Assembly (NCBI RefSeq): GCF_948329515.1 | Contig: NZ_CAOJCN010000015.1 | Span: forward strand, 1 to 64,000 | Length of the DNA stretch: 64,000 bases | Reading direction: 5' to 3' | Origin: Cohnella rhizoplanae | Lineage (GTDB): Bacteria; Bacillota; Bacilli; Paenibacillales; Paenibacillaceae | In this document: one piece after another, positions 15,956 through 25,639 of the stretch | Numbering within the stretch: position 1 is the stretch's first letter | Layout of the letters: every line of letters starts with the position of its first letter | Program-made: the position numbers and the translations under genes | Notes under the pieces: generated by a model | The model's input: only the letters and a program-made list of their open reading frames with translations | Told to the model about the DNA's origin: nothing | Database searches by the model: none

Positions 15956-18900
15956 TCATTTTGATGATGAGTCAGCTGCGTTGGACAAACCGGCCGCCTG
16001 CAGCGTGCGGCTCAGCATCGCGGCGGCCTCCGCACGGGTGGCCGTCGCGCGAGGCGCGAAGCTGCCGTCCGGCATGCCCTTGACGATGCCGAGCGCGGAT
16101 GCGGTCCGGACCGCTTCGGATGCCCAGGCATGAACGTCGGACGCATCCTTGAACGCGGCGGCCGCCTTGGATGCCGCGTCCGTCAAGGCGGGCGCGCCCG
16201 CCAGCTTCAGCGCCTGCGCCGCCATGAGCGCGATCTCCTCGCGGGTGACCGTCGCCTGCGGACGGAAGCTGCCGTCCTCGAAGCCGCGGACGAGCCCGTA
16301 CCGGGCCGCCGTGCGCACCTCGGCCGCATACCAGGCGGTGTCGGCCACGTCCTCGAAATCGTTGCCGCCGTCGCCGCCGTCGGAATCCCGCAGGCCGAGG
16401 CCGCGGACGAGGAGCGCCGCGAATTCAGCCCGCGTGATGCTCCGCCCGGGTCCGAACGCTTCGCCGCCGATGCCTTTGACGATAAGTTTCGACGCCATCC
16501 GCTCGATCTCCTGCTTGGCCCAATGATTCGCTATATCCGTGAAATGGGCCGCGTGCGTTGCGACGGCGTATACGCTGTTGCCCGGGCTGCGGATCGTGAC
16601 GACCGTCCCGCCGTCCTCGCTCGCCTGGAACAGCGCAGGCACGTACACGAACGATCCCGTGCCGTCCGGGGCGGTCCGGTAGACGACCGCGGTCACGGAC
16701 GCCTCGTCGAGACGGCGCGCCGTCTTGATGGTGCGGTCGACGTAGACGCCGCCGAAGTCGGCGATCGTCTCGGTCTTGCCGCCGCCGCGTAATTCGACGG
16801 AAAATTCGACCGGATCCGCGACCAGCTCGAGTCCCTGACGGACCCCCGCCTCCCGGATCGGGGATACAGCTACGCCCTCAAGCGGCTTGACGTCGAAGAT
16901 CCACAATGCCTGCGGATCCCGATCGTAACCGCGATCCTGGATAAGCTTGACGGCCAGCGACAGCGGGAACCGGTACGTCGCGTCGCCGTTCGCAATCGTC
17001 AGGACGGCGTCCGGCTCGCCCGCCGCAGCCGCGAGCAGCGCCTGCGCCGTGAACGGCGCGGTGCCGTCGGCAGCCGTATTCACCGCCACTCCGCCGCCGG
17101 TCGCCGACTTCAGCTTGGCGTCGTTGGCTGCCGCCGCAGCCCGTATCGCGCTATCGGCGGATGCTGCCGCGCCTTCGCCGCCCGATACCGGCGGGTTCAC
17201 GAGCTGCGCCGCTTCTACTTTGACCGTATAGATCCGCTCCGTACCTCCGTAAGAGACGTGCAGGCGCGTCTCTCCCGCCGAGATGCCGGTCAATGCGCCC
17301 CCGGAATCTACTGCTGCAATGGACGCATGATCCGTCGCGAAGGTTGCTTGCGCCGTCACGTCGTTGCCCTGGGCGTCGGTCACCTTGATCGCCAGCGAAG
17401 CGCCGGCGGTCAGCGCGAAGCCGTTCGGCCCGCTTCCTGCGGACGCCGCCGCGAACGGCTTGGCGGCGGAAGCGAAGCCTTCGTTGACCTCCCGTAGGGC
17501 GAAGCCGGCGGAGGCGTTCGCGACGTCGGCGATTCTCGCGCCGCGCACGATGACATTGTCGATCTCGGCCGCGCCCGTCACGGTCGGCGCGATCTGCACG
17601 CCGGCGGTGCCTGCGCCGTCGAGCGCGAGATTTTGCAGCAGCAGCCTGCCCGATACCGCCTGGGTCCCGCTAACGACGACGCCTGCGTACGTGCTGTCCA
17701 GTGCCGTATTGTCCCTGATCACGATCTCGCCGGTCATATTCTTCGTATCCGCAAAGAGCCAGAACGCGCCCAGATTCGTCTGCAGGCCCGTATCGTAGCT
17801 GCCCGTGCGGATCAGCGTATTGCGCTCGACGACCGTCGTCCCCGCGAACGGCAGCGGGTTGAACCGCGTGGATACCGTGATGCCGGACCCGTTCACGATC
17901 GTGTCCTTGGCCACATTGTCCTGGATCCGGTTGTCCGTGCCGCCGAAGACGGCGATGTTGTTGGCGAGCCATGGCAGGCTCACCGTGTTGAAGCGCGCGG
18001 TGTTGTTCACGCTCGAGCGCCCGTCGGTGGACCACATGGCGATGCCGTCGTCGCCCGGGTACCGGACGTCGCTCTGCTCCAGCATGCTGTCCGTCGTGCC
18101 GACGCTGAAGTTGATGCCGTCCGCCATCAGGTTGCGCATGCGCAGGCCGACCATGTGCAGACCGTGCGTATACGCTTCGCCGTCCTTCACCTTGGTGAGC
18201 CACAGCCCAGCCTTCGTATGCTCGATCCAGACGTTCTGCAGTACGGAGCCCGGGCCGAAGCCGCCGTGGAACGCGTTGGTGATCGCCTCGTCGTCCCGCA
18301 CGTTGATGTCGCCGTCGATGAGCAGGTCGTAGACGCCGACGTCATCGCCTTTGCCCACGAACTTGGCGCCCGTCAGCTGCGTGTGCCACATGCCCGCGCC
18401 GCGGAGCTGGATGCGGTCCAGATCGAGCAGACCGTCGCGAAGCTCGTATTCGCCGGCCGGGAACCATACGCCCTTGCCTTCGGCCCGCGCGTCCGCCATC
18501 GTCCGCTTAAACGCCGCGGTATCGTCGAGGCCGTCGTCGGGCGCCGCGCCGTAGTCGTCCACGGACAGGAAGCCCTCCGGCTTTTCCAGCGGGGCCGCCG
18601 CCTGCTCGAAGTCCGCCAGATCGATCGTGTAAAAAGGAGAGGCGCTGTCGGCGTCCTTCTTCAGCGCGATCTTGGCGCCGGCAGGCACGTCGCCGATCAG
18701 GGCGTGAATCTCGTCGAAGAAGCGGTGCCCGCTGCCCTGCGTAGGATCGTTGGACCAAGGGTAGCTGCCGTACTCCCAGGCATACTTGGACGTCAGCGTC
18801 AGCTTCTGCCTGAATTCGCCGTTCACGTACAATCCCAGCGTCTCCGTGCGGCCCGCGCCGTCTACGCTATCGGGGATCGAGTAGCGAAGCACGATCGAGT

Positions 18901-21900
18901 TGGCCGGACGCGCCAGCGTGAACGCGACGTAATCGCCGGTCTCGCTCAGCTTCACGGCCCGGCGGCCGGACGCTTCGGAGGCGGGATCATAGTACGCGCG
19001 GGAGGCGCGGAGCAGCTCGCCGTTCGTCTCGGCGTCCTCCGCCTCGTAGGTCGCGTACGGGGTCGTCGCGCCGCGGTACGCCGGCGCGACGCTGTCCTTC
19101 AGCGTCAGCGAATCGACGGAGAGCCCGGTCGCACGGCTGGTATCCGCGCCGGATGGCAGCAGCGCGATCGTGTTCAGGCCCTCGCGCAGCGTCAGGCGCA
19201 GCGTCGCCGTCGACCATGCGGCGCCGGTCGGCTGGAGGGCGAGGCCGGCGGCGGAGAGACCGTTGACGGCGATGGCGAGCGTCGTCGGGGCGGATGCGCC
19301 CGGGCTGGCGTAGCGGACGACCGCATCGTAGTCTCCCGCGGCTTGCGCGTTGACGGCGAAGGCGAGCTTGGCATGTGCGCTTTGTTCGCCGTCTGCGGCG
19401 CCGGCGGCCCAACCCGAAGCATAACCGTAGCCGGTATAGCCCGCCAGGGCATCAAGCGCCGACACGTCGCCGCCCATGAACGCCTTTTCCGCCTCGTACA
19501 CGACGTCTCCCGGGATGCGCTCGTAGATCCAGCGCCCTTGCCCGGCATCCGCGGCGGCGCCGTAGCCGGCGCTGCCGTCCGCATGGAGCAATAGCCCCTC
19601 GCGATCCGCGGCATTGCGCAGCTCAAGCAGTCCCTGCGTCTCGAACGCCTCCCACTGCGCGCTCGCCCGGCCCCGCGTCTCTTCGGCCGCGGCGATCGGC
19701 CGTCCGGCTTGATCCAGCGCCAGCAGCCGCCCGCTCGCGCGATTCTTGAGCAGCTTGCGGCCGTTGAAGTCCTGCAGCAGCCACTGCGCGGCCGCGCCGC
19801 TCTCGTCCGCCAGCTCGATCGTCCCGCCGCGGTCCGCGAGCCACGCGCCGCCGCTGCCGATCCGCGTATAGGCGGTATCGTCCGATATCGGCGTCGCCGT
19901 GTCAGTATTGGTAGCGCCGCCGTCCTCCGGCGTCTCGAATTCTGCCGGCGCCCCTACGAAGCTCCATCTCGCCGTTCCGAACGAGACGGGCACGAGGCCG
20001 CGCTCCGCATAACCGGCGGCGTTGTCCGTATGGACGTACTCGTCGTCGTAGCCGGCAGCCAGGTTCCGGATCAGCCATTGGCCGGCGGAAGCAGCCGAAG
20101 CCTCGATCGACCAGTCGGCGTTACTACCCGCGTCGTCCGATGCCGGCAAGCTCACGATGTAGCGGTAGTCGGGGGTCAGCGTCATCCGGTGCCCGGTCGC
20201 CCGGTTCTCGATGCGGGTCGCGCCGTCCTGCCGTACGAGCCGCCAATGACCGTACCCGTTGTTCTCGGCAATGCTGCCGTATAGAACGACGCCGCCGCGA
20301 TTTTCGTACAAATACTGGCCGTTCGCTTGGTTCTGTATCCGGGTGTAGCCTTCGGGCGCCGCCGGCTTCAGTTCGACCGGTTCCGCTTTGAACAGCGCGC
20401 TGTCGGCGAAGTCCCCGCCGCCGGACTTGACAGTCTTGCTCACCTTCGTGCCGCCAGCGCCGTCCGTATAAATGTAATGGCCCGCCCAGCCGCTGCGGAT
20501 CGCGGTATATCCGGGCTCGGTAGCGTCCTCCAGGTACCACTTGGCGCTGCCCCACGCTTCATAGATCACGGCCTCGGTAGCGAGCGGTATGCTCGGCGCG
20601 TCCTCCGTCTCATGTCCCGCCATGTTTTCCATCGCGATGTAGCGGCCGGTCTCGACATTCTTGAGACGCTTGGCCCCGCCGCCCGCGTCCTCGATATACC
20701 ACACGGCGCGCATGTCGGCTTCCGGAAGGTCCGCGTATCCGACTTTGCCGGCCGCACCGCCGTCCGTTTCCTCGTAGAGCGCTTGACCTTCTTTGTTCAG
20801 GAAACGCAGGTGCGACGGACCCGCGTCGTCCACCGGGATCAGCGTCCAGCGCGGGCTGCCCCAGTTGCGGTTGATCTCGGCATATTCCGCGTACTTATTC
20901 AGATTCTGCAGGTTGACCAGCTTCTGGACCTCTTGGTTTTTCACCCGGTCCGCCACGTTGTAGATCAGCTTGGAGCCGCCCGGGAGCGATTCGACGACCC
21001 AGATCGCGCTCGTCCAATCGTCCATGACGTTCGTGGCGCGGATATGGCCGTCCGTCATGTCCTGCAGATTGACAAAATGGCCGGTGGCGCGGTTCTGGAT
21101 CCGCTTGCGGCCTTGATACTTTTCGATGAGCCATTGGTCCCGTCCGTCCGTGCGCGGATTGCCGTACTTCAAGTCGCCGCGTACGTCCTCGTACCAGACG
21201 AAGGGCTTCCATTCGTTCTGAATGCGCACGTACTGCGGCGATCCGCCCGTCCGCGCGTCCGGATCCTCGAACAGCCACTGCGCGGCGTCGGCGTCCGGAT
21301 CGGATTCACCCGCGCGCAAGATGCCGTCCTGCAGCAGCAGAAGACCCGATCCGTCGGCGGCGGCGATATTCATGTAGTCGTCGTACATCTCCGATGGCGC
21401 GACCTGCCATTGATAGACGGCGGACGACACGGACGCGGCGGGTCGAACCGCGAGCGGATCGCTTGACGCCAGATAGCCGCCGGTCGCGGCATTGCGGATG
21501 CGCTTCTTGCCGTCCTGGTCTTCGACGATCCACTGGTAAGCCAGATCGCTCTCCTGTCCGGCCGCCAGCGAGCCGTGCTTCAGCAGTCCGCCTTCCGCTT
21601 CGTAGAGATAGTCCGTGCCGACGTCGGCCGTCGTGTAATTCACGATGCGGACCGGTTTGACGTCGTAGGCGGGCGCGATTTTCCAATGCGCGTTGCTCCG
21701 GCCCGCCACCGACCAATCGTTGGAGCGCGCGTACGTATCCTCGAATTGGGTGTTGAGCACGTAGAAGGGATTGGCAGCGCTCGAGATCGAGACGTAACCC
21801 GGCGCGGGATCGCCGTTCTCCGCCGCGGCCGGTGCGATCGTCCACTGCTGCGCCGCGGACGCGGCCGCAGGCGCCGTCTCGATTCTGCGCCAGTAGTTGT

Positions 21901-22693
21901 CCGCGTCGAACTGTTCGAGATAAGCGCCGGTCGCCCGGTTCCGGATGCGCACCGTCTGCGCCTCGCCGCTCGCGCCGGACTCGACCTCTACGTACCAATG
22001 CGCCTTCGGGTCCGTCGGATCGATCTTGCCGTAGGCGGCGACGTTCCTCGTACGCCCTTCCTCCGGGTTCGCCGCCTCGTACAAGAACTGATCCGCTCGG
22101 TATTCATTCACGATCAGCACCGGCTGCATAGACTCTGCCGGCTCGAACATCCACTGCGGACTCTCGAACGTAATATTGATATCGTTGCTGGCTTCCGCAT
22201 ACCCGAGCTGATCCTCCTCGTGGATGACGAGGTTGGCGCTGGCTTCGGCGGTCGCGCTCTTGATGACCTTGTAACCGGGACGGCTAGCGTCCTCGATGCG
22301 CCATTGGTCCGCAGCCGTGCTCACCGCGATCTCGCGGGCGACGAGCGCATCCCGGCGCTTCGCCGTCTCGGCGATCGTGATATAGTGGCCGGTAGCGCGG
22401 TTCTGGATGCGCGTCCCTCCGGCGGCAGGCTCGAGCAGCCACTGCGAAGCTGGGTCGTCCAGCGCCGTCAGCCCGTAGCGCACGGTGCCGTCCGAGCCTT
22501 CGTACAGGTAGTTGCCCTGCCATTTATTCTTGATGCGTATGTAGGCCGGCGCGGCGCTGGCCGCACCTCCCGCGTCCGCCTCCTGCAATCGCTGCGGCTC
22601 CTGCTGCGCGGTCTCCGCCGCGAACGCGGGCACCGACGTGAGCATCAGCAGCGCCGTCATAAACGCCGCGAGCCATTTTCTCCAACTGGACAT
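15956..22693 (-). CDS. SLH-anchored RICIN-repeat protein with GH87-like (alpha-1,3-glucanase) domain
   Basis: 2245 residues. Signal peptide 1-26 (ends VPAFAAE). Residues about 45-1050 are roughly ten RICIN/beta-trefoil-like units, each with recurring IQNRATGHYI and QWLLE/WRIE motifs. Two CBM6-like domains follow (about 1064-1200 and 1212-1362). The region 1376-1730 begins SVDDYGAAPDDGLDDTAAF (pectate-lyase-3 beta-helix) and holds ADGIN (D1525) and PGDDGIAMWS (D1548, D1549). The spacing of these three aspartates is what I recall for the catalytic trio of GH87 alpha-1,3-glucanases. Then come a Big_2-like domain (about 1735-1825) and three SLH repeats (about 2050-2235). It should be displayed on the cell wall and bind and cut glucan. 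GGGAGG precedes the ATG at 22693. Mycodextranase or another beta-helix glycosidase is the alternative. Confidence 0.8.
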   Translation of the reverse strand: MSSWRKWLAAFMTALLMLTSVPAFAAETAQQEPQRLQEADAGGAASAAPAYIRIKNKWQGNYLYEGSDGTVRYGLTALDDPASQWLLEPAAGGTRIQNRATGHYITIAETAKRRDALVAREIAVSTAADQWRIEDASRPGYKVIKSATAEASANLVIHEEDQLGYAEASNDINITFESPQWMFEPAESMQPVLIVNEYRADQFLYEAANPEEGRTRNVAAYGKIDPTDPKAHWYVEVESGASGEAQTVRIRNRATGAYLEQFDADNYWRRIETAPAAASAAQQWTIAPAAAENGDPAPGYVSISSAANPFYVLNTQFEDTYARSNDWSVAGRSNAHWKIAPAYDVKPVRIVNYTTADVGTDYLYEAEGGLLKHGSLAAGQESDLAYQWIVEDQDGKKRIRNAATGGYLASSDPLAVRPAASVSSAVYQWQVAPSEMYDDYMNIAAADGSGLLLLQDGILRAGESDPDADAAQWLFEDPDARTGGSPQYVRIQNEWKPFVWYEDVRGDLKYGNPRTDGRDQWLIEKYQGRKRIQNRATGHFVNLQDMTDGHIRATNVMDDWTSAIWVVESLPGGSKLIYNVADRVKNQEVQKLVNLQNLNKYAEYAEINRNWGSPRWTLIPVDDAGPSHLRFLNKEGQALYEETDGGAAGKVGYADLPEADMRAVWYIEDAGGGAKRLKNVETGRYIAMENMAGHETEDAPSIPLATEAVIYEAWGSAKWYLEDATEPGYTAIRSGWAGHYIYTDGAGGTKVSKTVKSGGGDFADSALFKAEPVELKPAAPEGYTRIQNQANGQYLYENRGGVVLYGSIAENNGYGHWRLVRQDGATRIENRATGHRMTLTPDYRYIVSLPASDDAGSNADWSIEASAASAGQWLIRNLAAGYDDEYVHTDNAAGYAERGLVPVSFGTARWSFVGAPAEFETPEDGGATNTDTATPISDDTAYTRIGSGGAWLADRGGTIELADESGAAAQWLLQDFNGRKLLKNRASGRLLALDQAGRPIAAAEETRGRASAQWEAFETQGLLELRNAADREGLLLHADGSAGYGAAADAGQGRWIYERIPGDVVYEAEKAFMGGDVSALDALAGYTGYGYASGWAAGAADGEQSAHAKLAFAVNAQAAGDYDAVVRYASPGASAPTTLAIAVNGLSAAGLALQPTGAAWSTATLRLTLREGLNTIALLPSGADTSRATGLSVDSLTLKDSVAPAYRGATTPYATYEAEDAETNGELLRASRAYYDPASEASGRRAVKLSETGDYVAFTLARPANSIVLRYSIPDSVDGAGRTETLGLYVNGEFRQKLTLTSKYAWEYGSYPWSNDPTQGSGHRFFDEIHALIGDVPAGAKIALKKDADSASPFYTIDLADFEQAAAPLEKPEGFLSVDDYGAAPDDGLDDTAAFKRTMADARAEGKGVWFPAGEYELRDGLLDLDRIQLRGAGMWHTQLTGAKFVGKGDDVGVYDLLIDGDINVRDDEAITNAFHGGFGPGSVLQNVWIEHTKAGLWLTKVKDGEAYTHGLHMVGLRMRNLMADGINFSVGTTDSMLEQSDVRYPGDDGIAMWSTDGRSSVNNTARFNTVSLPWLANNIAVFGGTDNRIQDNVAKDTIVNGSGITVSTRFNPLPFAGTTVVERNTLIRTGSYDTGLQTNLGAFWLFADTKNMTGEIVIRDNTALDSTYAGVVVSGTQAVSGRLLLQNLALDGAGTAGVQIAPTVTGAAEIDNVIVRGARIADVANASAGFALREVNEGFASAAKPFAAASAGSGPNGFALTAGASLAIKVTDAQGNDVTAQATFATDHASIAAVDSGGALTGISAGETRLHVSYGGTERIYTVKVEAAQLVNPPVSGGEGAAASADSAIRAAAAANDAKLKSATGGGVAVNTAADGTAPFTAQALLAAAAGEPDAVLTIANGDATYRFPLSLAVKLIQDRGYDRDPQALWIFDVKPLEGVAVSPIREAGVRQGLELVADPVEFSVELRGGGKTETIADFGGVYVDRTIKTARRLDEASVTAVVYRTAPDGTGSFVYVPALFQASEDGGTVVTIRSPGNSVYAVATHAAHFTDIANHWAKQEIERMASKLIVKGIGGEAFGPGRSITRAEFAALLVRGLGLRDSDGGDGGNDFEDVADTAWYAAEVRTAARYGLVRGFEDGSFRPQATVTREEIALMAAQALKLAGAPALTDAASKAAAAFKDASDVHAWASEAVRTASALGIVKGMPDGSFAPRATATRAEAAAMLSRTLQAAGLSNAADSSSK

Positions 22694-22858
22694 GGTCTGG
22701 TGGCCTCCCCATAATATGGAATCTTAATCATCGTAAAATGAAAACGATTCCATGGCGATGTGCGTTTATGGGCGTTCTAGGCGCAAAATTACGAAGTTGG
22801 GGTGGCACGTTAAGGCTTGGATGCGCTTATCGGCGCGGCCATGAGTGTGTGGAGGCGG

Positions 22859-23168
22859 CGTTAGTGCCCAAATGTCACTATCGGCGTGACATCGGTGGCT
22901 GGGAAGTGGCGTTAGTGCCCAAATGTGACTACGGCGTGACCTCGAGAGGCTTGGCGTCGGAGTTAGTGCCCAAATGTGACTATCGGCGCGGCCGCGAGGG
23001 GCTTGACGTCGGAGTTAGTGCCCAAATGTCACTATCAGCGTGACATCGGGGGGCTGGAAGGTGGCGTTAGTGCCCAAATGTCACTATCGGCGTGACATCG
23101 GGGGGCTGGAAGGTAGCATTAGTGCCCAAATGTCACTATCGGCGCGGCCACGAGAGGCTTGGCATCGG
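22859..23168. repeat. Six-copy 51-52 bp tandem array
   Basis: Six head-to-tail units start at 22859, 22910, 22961, 23013, 23065 and 23117. Each opens with (C/A)GTTAGTGCCCAAATGT and continues ACTATCGGCG; most hold the inverted repeat TGTCA-N9-TGACA. A degenerate half copy precedes the array. Units diverge mainly in their second half. It fills most of the 490-bp gap between the GH87-like gene and the zinc metallopeptidase terminator. An open frame crosses it on the plus strand but has the low-complexity look of translated repeat, so I do not call a gene. Confidence 0.85.
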
Positions 23169-23183
23169 CGCGGCCATCAACGC

Positions 23184-23214
23184 CAAAAAGCCGCCGGCAT
23201 CGCCCGGCGGCTTC
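23184..23214 (-). terminator. Terminator of the zinc metallopeptidase gene
   Basis: On the minus strand AAGCCGCCGG / CCGGCGGCTT forms a strong stem followed by TTTTT, 18 nt after the stop codon of the metallopeptidase. Confidence 0.85.
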
Positions 23215-23231
23215 ACCCTTCTGCTGCAAAT

Positions 23232-24062
23232 CTACAGATTTTTGGCGCTGAACGTGTCCCCGCCCTCGATCGTGCCGCTATCGAAGCCCTTCTGGAACCA
23301 TCGCATCCGCTGCGCGGACGTGCCGTGCGTGAAGCTCTCGGGCACGACATAGCCCCGCCCCTTCTTCTGCAGCGTGTCGTCGCCGACCGCGCTAGCGGCC
23401 GAGATCGCTTCTTCAAGATCGCCTTGCTCGAGCACGTTCATATCCTGCGCGTGATGCGCCCATACGCCGGCAAAGTAATCCGCCTGAAGCTCCGTGCGCA
23501 CCGATTGGGCGTTGGATTGCTTCGCGCCCATATTGGTCGTGCCGAGCAGCGTTTGCACGTGATGCCCGACCTCGTGCGCGATCACGTAAGCCATGGCGAA
23601 GTCGCCGGGCGCCTGGAACTTGGTCTTCAGCTCGTCGTAAAAGCTGAGGTCGATGTACAGCTTATGGTCGCCCGGACAGTAGAACGGTCCTACGGACGAG
23701 CCCGCGGTGCCGCAGGCGGACTGCACGCTGCCCGAATACAGGACGAGCTTCGGGTCCTCGTACGTCAACCCTTTTTCCGCAAAAAGCTGTCCCCACACAT
23801 CCTCCGTATCGGCCAGCACGACCGACACGAATTGAGCGAGCTCCTGTTCTTCCTGACTTCCCTGGTAAGGCGTATCGCTGACCGAGCTCGTCGTCGTGCC
23901 CGTCATATTGTTCAGGATGCTGCCCACGTCTCCGCCGCCGAACAGCAGCGCGATCACCAGCACGATGATCCCGCCGATGCCGCCGCCGACCAGCTTGCCG
24001 CCGCCGCTCATGCCCCGCCGGTCCTCCACGTTCGCGCTGCCTCTTCTTCCCTGCCATTGCAT
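23232..24062 (-). CDS. Membrane-anchored neutral zinc metallopeptidase (YpfJ family)
   Basis: 276 residues. The N-terminal 20 residues are polar, then a glycine-rich membrane segment (VGGGIGGIIVLVIALLFGGG, about 25-46), then the peptidase domain outside or at the membrane. The zinc motif HEVGHH is clear, followed by the downstream ELQADYFAGVWAHH block that carries the third ligand; both are diagnostic for the 'putative neutral zinc metallopeptidase' family. Length is normal for the family. AGGAGG lies 7 nt before the ATG at 24062. It is monocistronic, divergent from the TraB-type gene. Physiological substrate is unknown in this family. Confidence 0.9.
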   Translation of the reverse strand: MQWQGRRGSANVEDRRGMSGGGKLVGGGIGGIIVLVIALLFGGGDVGSILNNMTGTTTSSVSDTPYQGSQEEQELAQFVSVVLADTEDVWGQLFAEKGLTYEDPKLVLYSGSVQSACGTAGSSVGPFYCPGDHKLYIDLSFYDELKTKFQAPGDFAMAYVIAHEVGHHVQTLLGTTNMGAKQSNAQSVRTELQADYFAGVWAHHAQDMNVLEQGDLEEAISAASAVGDDTLQKKGRGYVVPESFTHGTSAQRMRWFQKGFDSGTIEGGDTFSAKNL

Positions 24063-24320
24063 ATCGGGTTCCTCCTGCCTGTTCTATCGTCCATTTCCAA
24101 CCTATCGCGACTCTTAATAGCGAAGATATTGCCGACCGTATATAGGTCTATACCCGGCAATCCGTTCCGCGCAACTGAGAATCCGCACCATGTCCGAGGA
24201 CCGAGAACCCGGTTCTCCGCCTGTTTCATTCTTCCTAATTTTGTATACATTCAGATAGGATTAAAGATTTATCATTTTAGAAGCAGGTCGCATCGACCAA
24301 ATCAGACGGACAGGAGTGTT

Positions 24321-25577
24321 GTGAAGTTGAAAAAGATCGGAGCTCTCTTCTTATCCCTCATCCTTGCGGTAAGCGTCTTCTCCGGCGCGGCTTCGGCGGC
24401 CGCCAAGCCGGTCAGCGTCTGGATGGACGGGGCGGCCGTGCAGTTCAAGCAGGGCAATCCGTTGGTCGAAAACGGGACGACGCTCGTACCGATGCGCCCG
24501 CTGCTGGAAAAGCTCGGCGTCGGTCTGCAATGGGACGGCAAAAGCCAGACGGTCTTGGGCACGAAGAGCGGATTGTCCTTCACGCTGCAAGCGGGCAACC
24601 GCACTGCGGTCGTCAACGGCGCCGTAGAAACGCTCGACGTGCCGCCGCGCGTCATTCGCGGCACGACGTACGTACCGCTGCGCTTCGTCGCGGAAGCGAT
24701 CGGCTACAAGGTCACGTGGGATGCGAAGAACAACGCGGTCTCCCTGACGCCGCTGGGCCAGCCCGGCGGGAGCACCGGCTTCCTGTGGAAGGCGGAGAAG
24801 AACGGCAACACCGTCTACCTCCTGGGCTCCATCCACGCCGCGCAGGCGCAGATGTACCCGCTGCGCGCCGAGATCGAAGCAGCATACAAGGCGTCCCAAT
24901 ACCTGGGCGTCGAGGTCGACATGACCAAGATCGACCAGGAAGCGATGGACAAGCTGATCGCGGACAAGGGCACCTACAAAGACAGCACGACGCTGAAGGA
25001 CCACGTATCCGCGGAAACCTACCAGGCGCTCGTCGACATTCTGAAGGCGAACGGAATGGAAGAAGACGCGTTCGATAAGTACGAGCCTTGGGTCGTCGCC
25101 CAATCGATCCCGACCGCGGCGGAGGGATATCAGGCGAACCTTGGCATCGATGCCTACTTCATGGGCAAGGCCGCCAGCGACAACAAGCTGATCGTCCCCT
25201 TGGAATCGGCGGACAGCCAGCTGGATATGTTCGACCGCTTCTCCCCGGCCTTGCAAGAAGAGCAGCTGAGACAGACAATCGACGCTTATCGCTCCGGCAA
25301 CGGCGGCGACCCTGCGATGGACGCCCTTACCCGCATGTGGATTACGGGAGACGAGGCAGCGCTCCTGTCGCTCGTCAAGGCTACGGCCGAAGACCAAGAG
25401 TACTACAAAGCCATGGTTCTGGATCGCAACCTGACCATGTCGAGCAAGATCGAGGGCTATCTGAACGAAGACGATCAAACGACCCGCATGATCATCGTCG
25501 GCGCGCTTCATATGCTCGGCGACGACGGCATCGTCACGCGGCTCAAAAACGACGGTTATTCGGTGACGAAACTCTAA
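24321..25577 (+). CDS. Secreted CuAO-N / TraB-GumN fusion protein
   Basis: 418 residues. A signal peptide (KLKKIGALFLSLILAVSVF, cleavage near ASAAAKP) leads to a copper-amine-oxidase-N-like domain at about 30-135 (GTTLVPMRPLLEKLG and RGTTYVPLRFVAEAIGYKV, the paired motif of this wall-associated fold). A TraB/GumN domain follows from about 150 (LLGSIHAAQAQMYPL early, IVGALHMLGDDGIVTRL near the end), including the conserved histidines of this putative metalloprotease-like family. The start is the GTG at 24321 with AGGAG four bases upstream; TTG at 24327 is equally possible. Upstream sequence in frame back to 23040 runs through the tandem repeats and is not coding. Ended by a strong terminator. 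Confidence 0.85.
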   Translation: MKLKKIGALFLSLILAVSVFSGAASAAAKPVSVWMDGAAVQFKQGNPLVENGTTLVPMRPLLEKLGVGLQWDGKSQTVLGTKSGLSFTLQAGNRTAVVNGAVETLDVPPRVIRGTTYVPLRFVAEAIGYKVTWDAKNNAVSLTPLGQPGGSTGFLWKAEKNGNTVYLLGSIHAAQAQMYPLRAEIEAAYKASQYLGVEVDMTKIDQEAMDKLIADKGTYKDSTTLKDHVSAETYQALVDILKANGMEEDAFDKYEPWVVAQSIPTAAEGYQANLGIDAYFMGKAASDNKLIVPLESADSQLDMFDRFSPALQEEQLRQTIDAYRSGNGGDPAMDALTRMWITGDEAALLSLVKATAEDQEYYKAMVLDRNLTMSSKIEGYLNEDDQTTRMIIVGALHMLGDDGIVTRLKNDGYSVTKL

Positions 25578-25590
25578 AGCCGGACCGCGC

Positions 25591-25627
25591 AAACAGGGAC
25601 CGGGCGAATGCCCGATCCCTGTTTTTT
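25591..25627 (+). terminator. Terminator of the TraB-type gene
   Basis: AACAGGGA ... GGGC gaat GCCC ... TCCCTGTT followed by TTTTTT, 14 nt after the stop codon. A strong intrinsic terminator. Confidence 0.9.
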
Positions 25628-25639
25628 GTATGCATACGA

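Noticed and set aside
17633..19594. Plus-strand 650-residue reading frame opposite the GH87-like gene
   Set aside because: Same character: arginine-, valine- and alanine-rich shadow of the real minus-strand gene.
22738..23043. Repeat-peptide gene (PKCHYRR / PKCDYRR units)
   Set aside because: The apparent peptide repeat follows from the 51-bp DNA repeat; no ribosome site, and units of 52 bp break the frame.
22859..23168. CRISPR array
   Set aside because: Conserved blocks recur regularly, but the intervening segments are also similar to one another, the period is uniform, and no cas genes are present; this is a tandem minisatellite.
23040..24320. Long N-terminal extension of the TraB-type protein
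   Set aside because: The frame is open but runs through tandem repeats and antisense to the metallopeptidase; the signal peptide, ribosome site and domain start all point to 24321.
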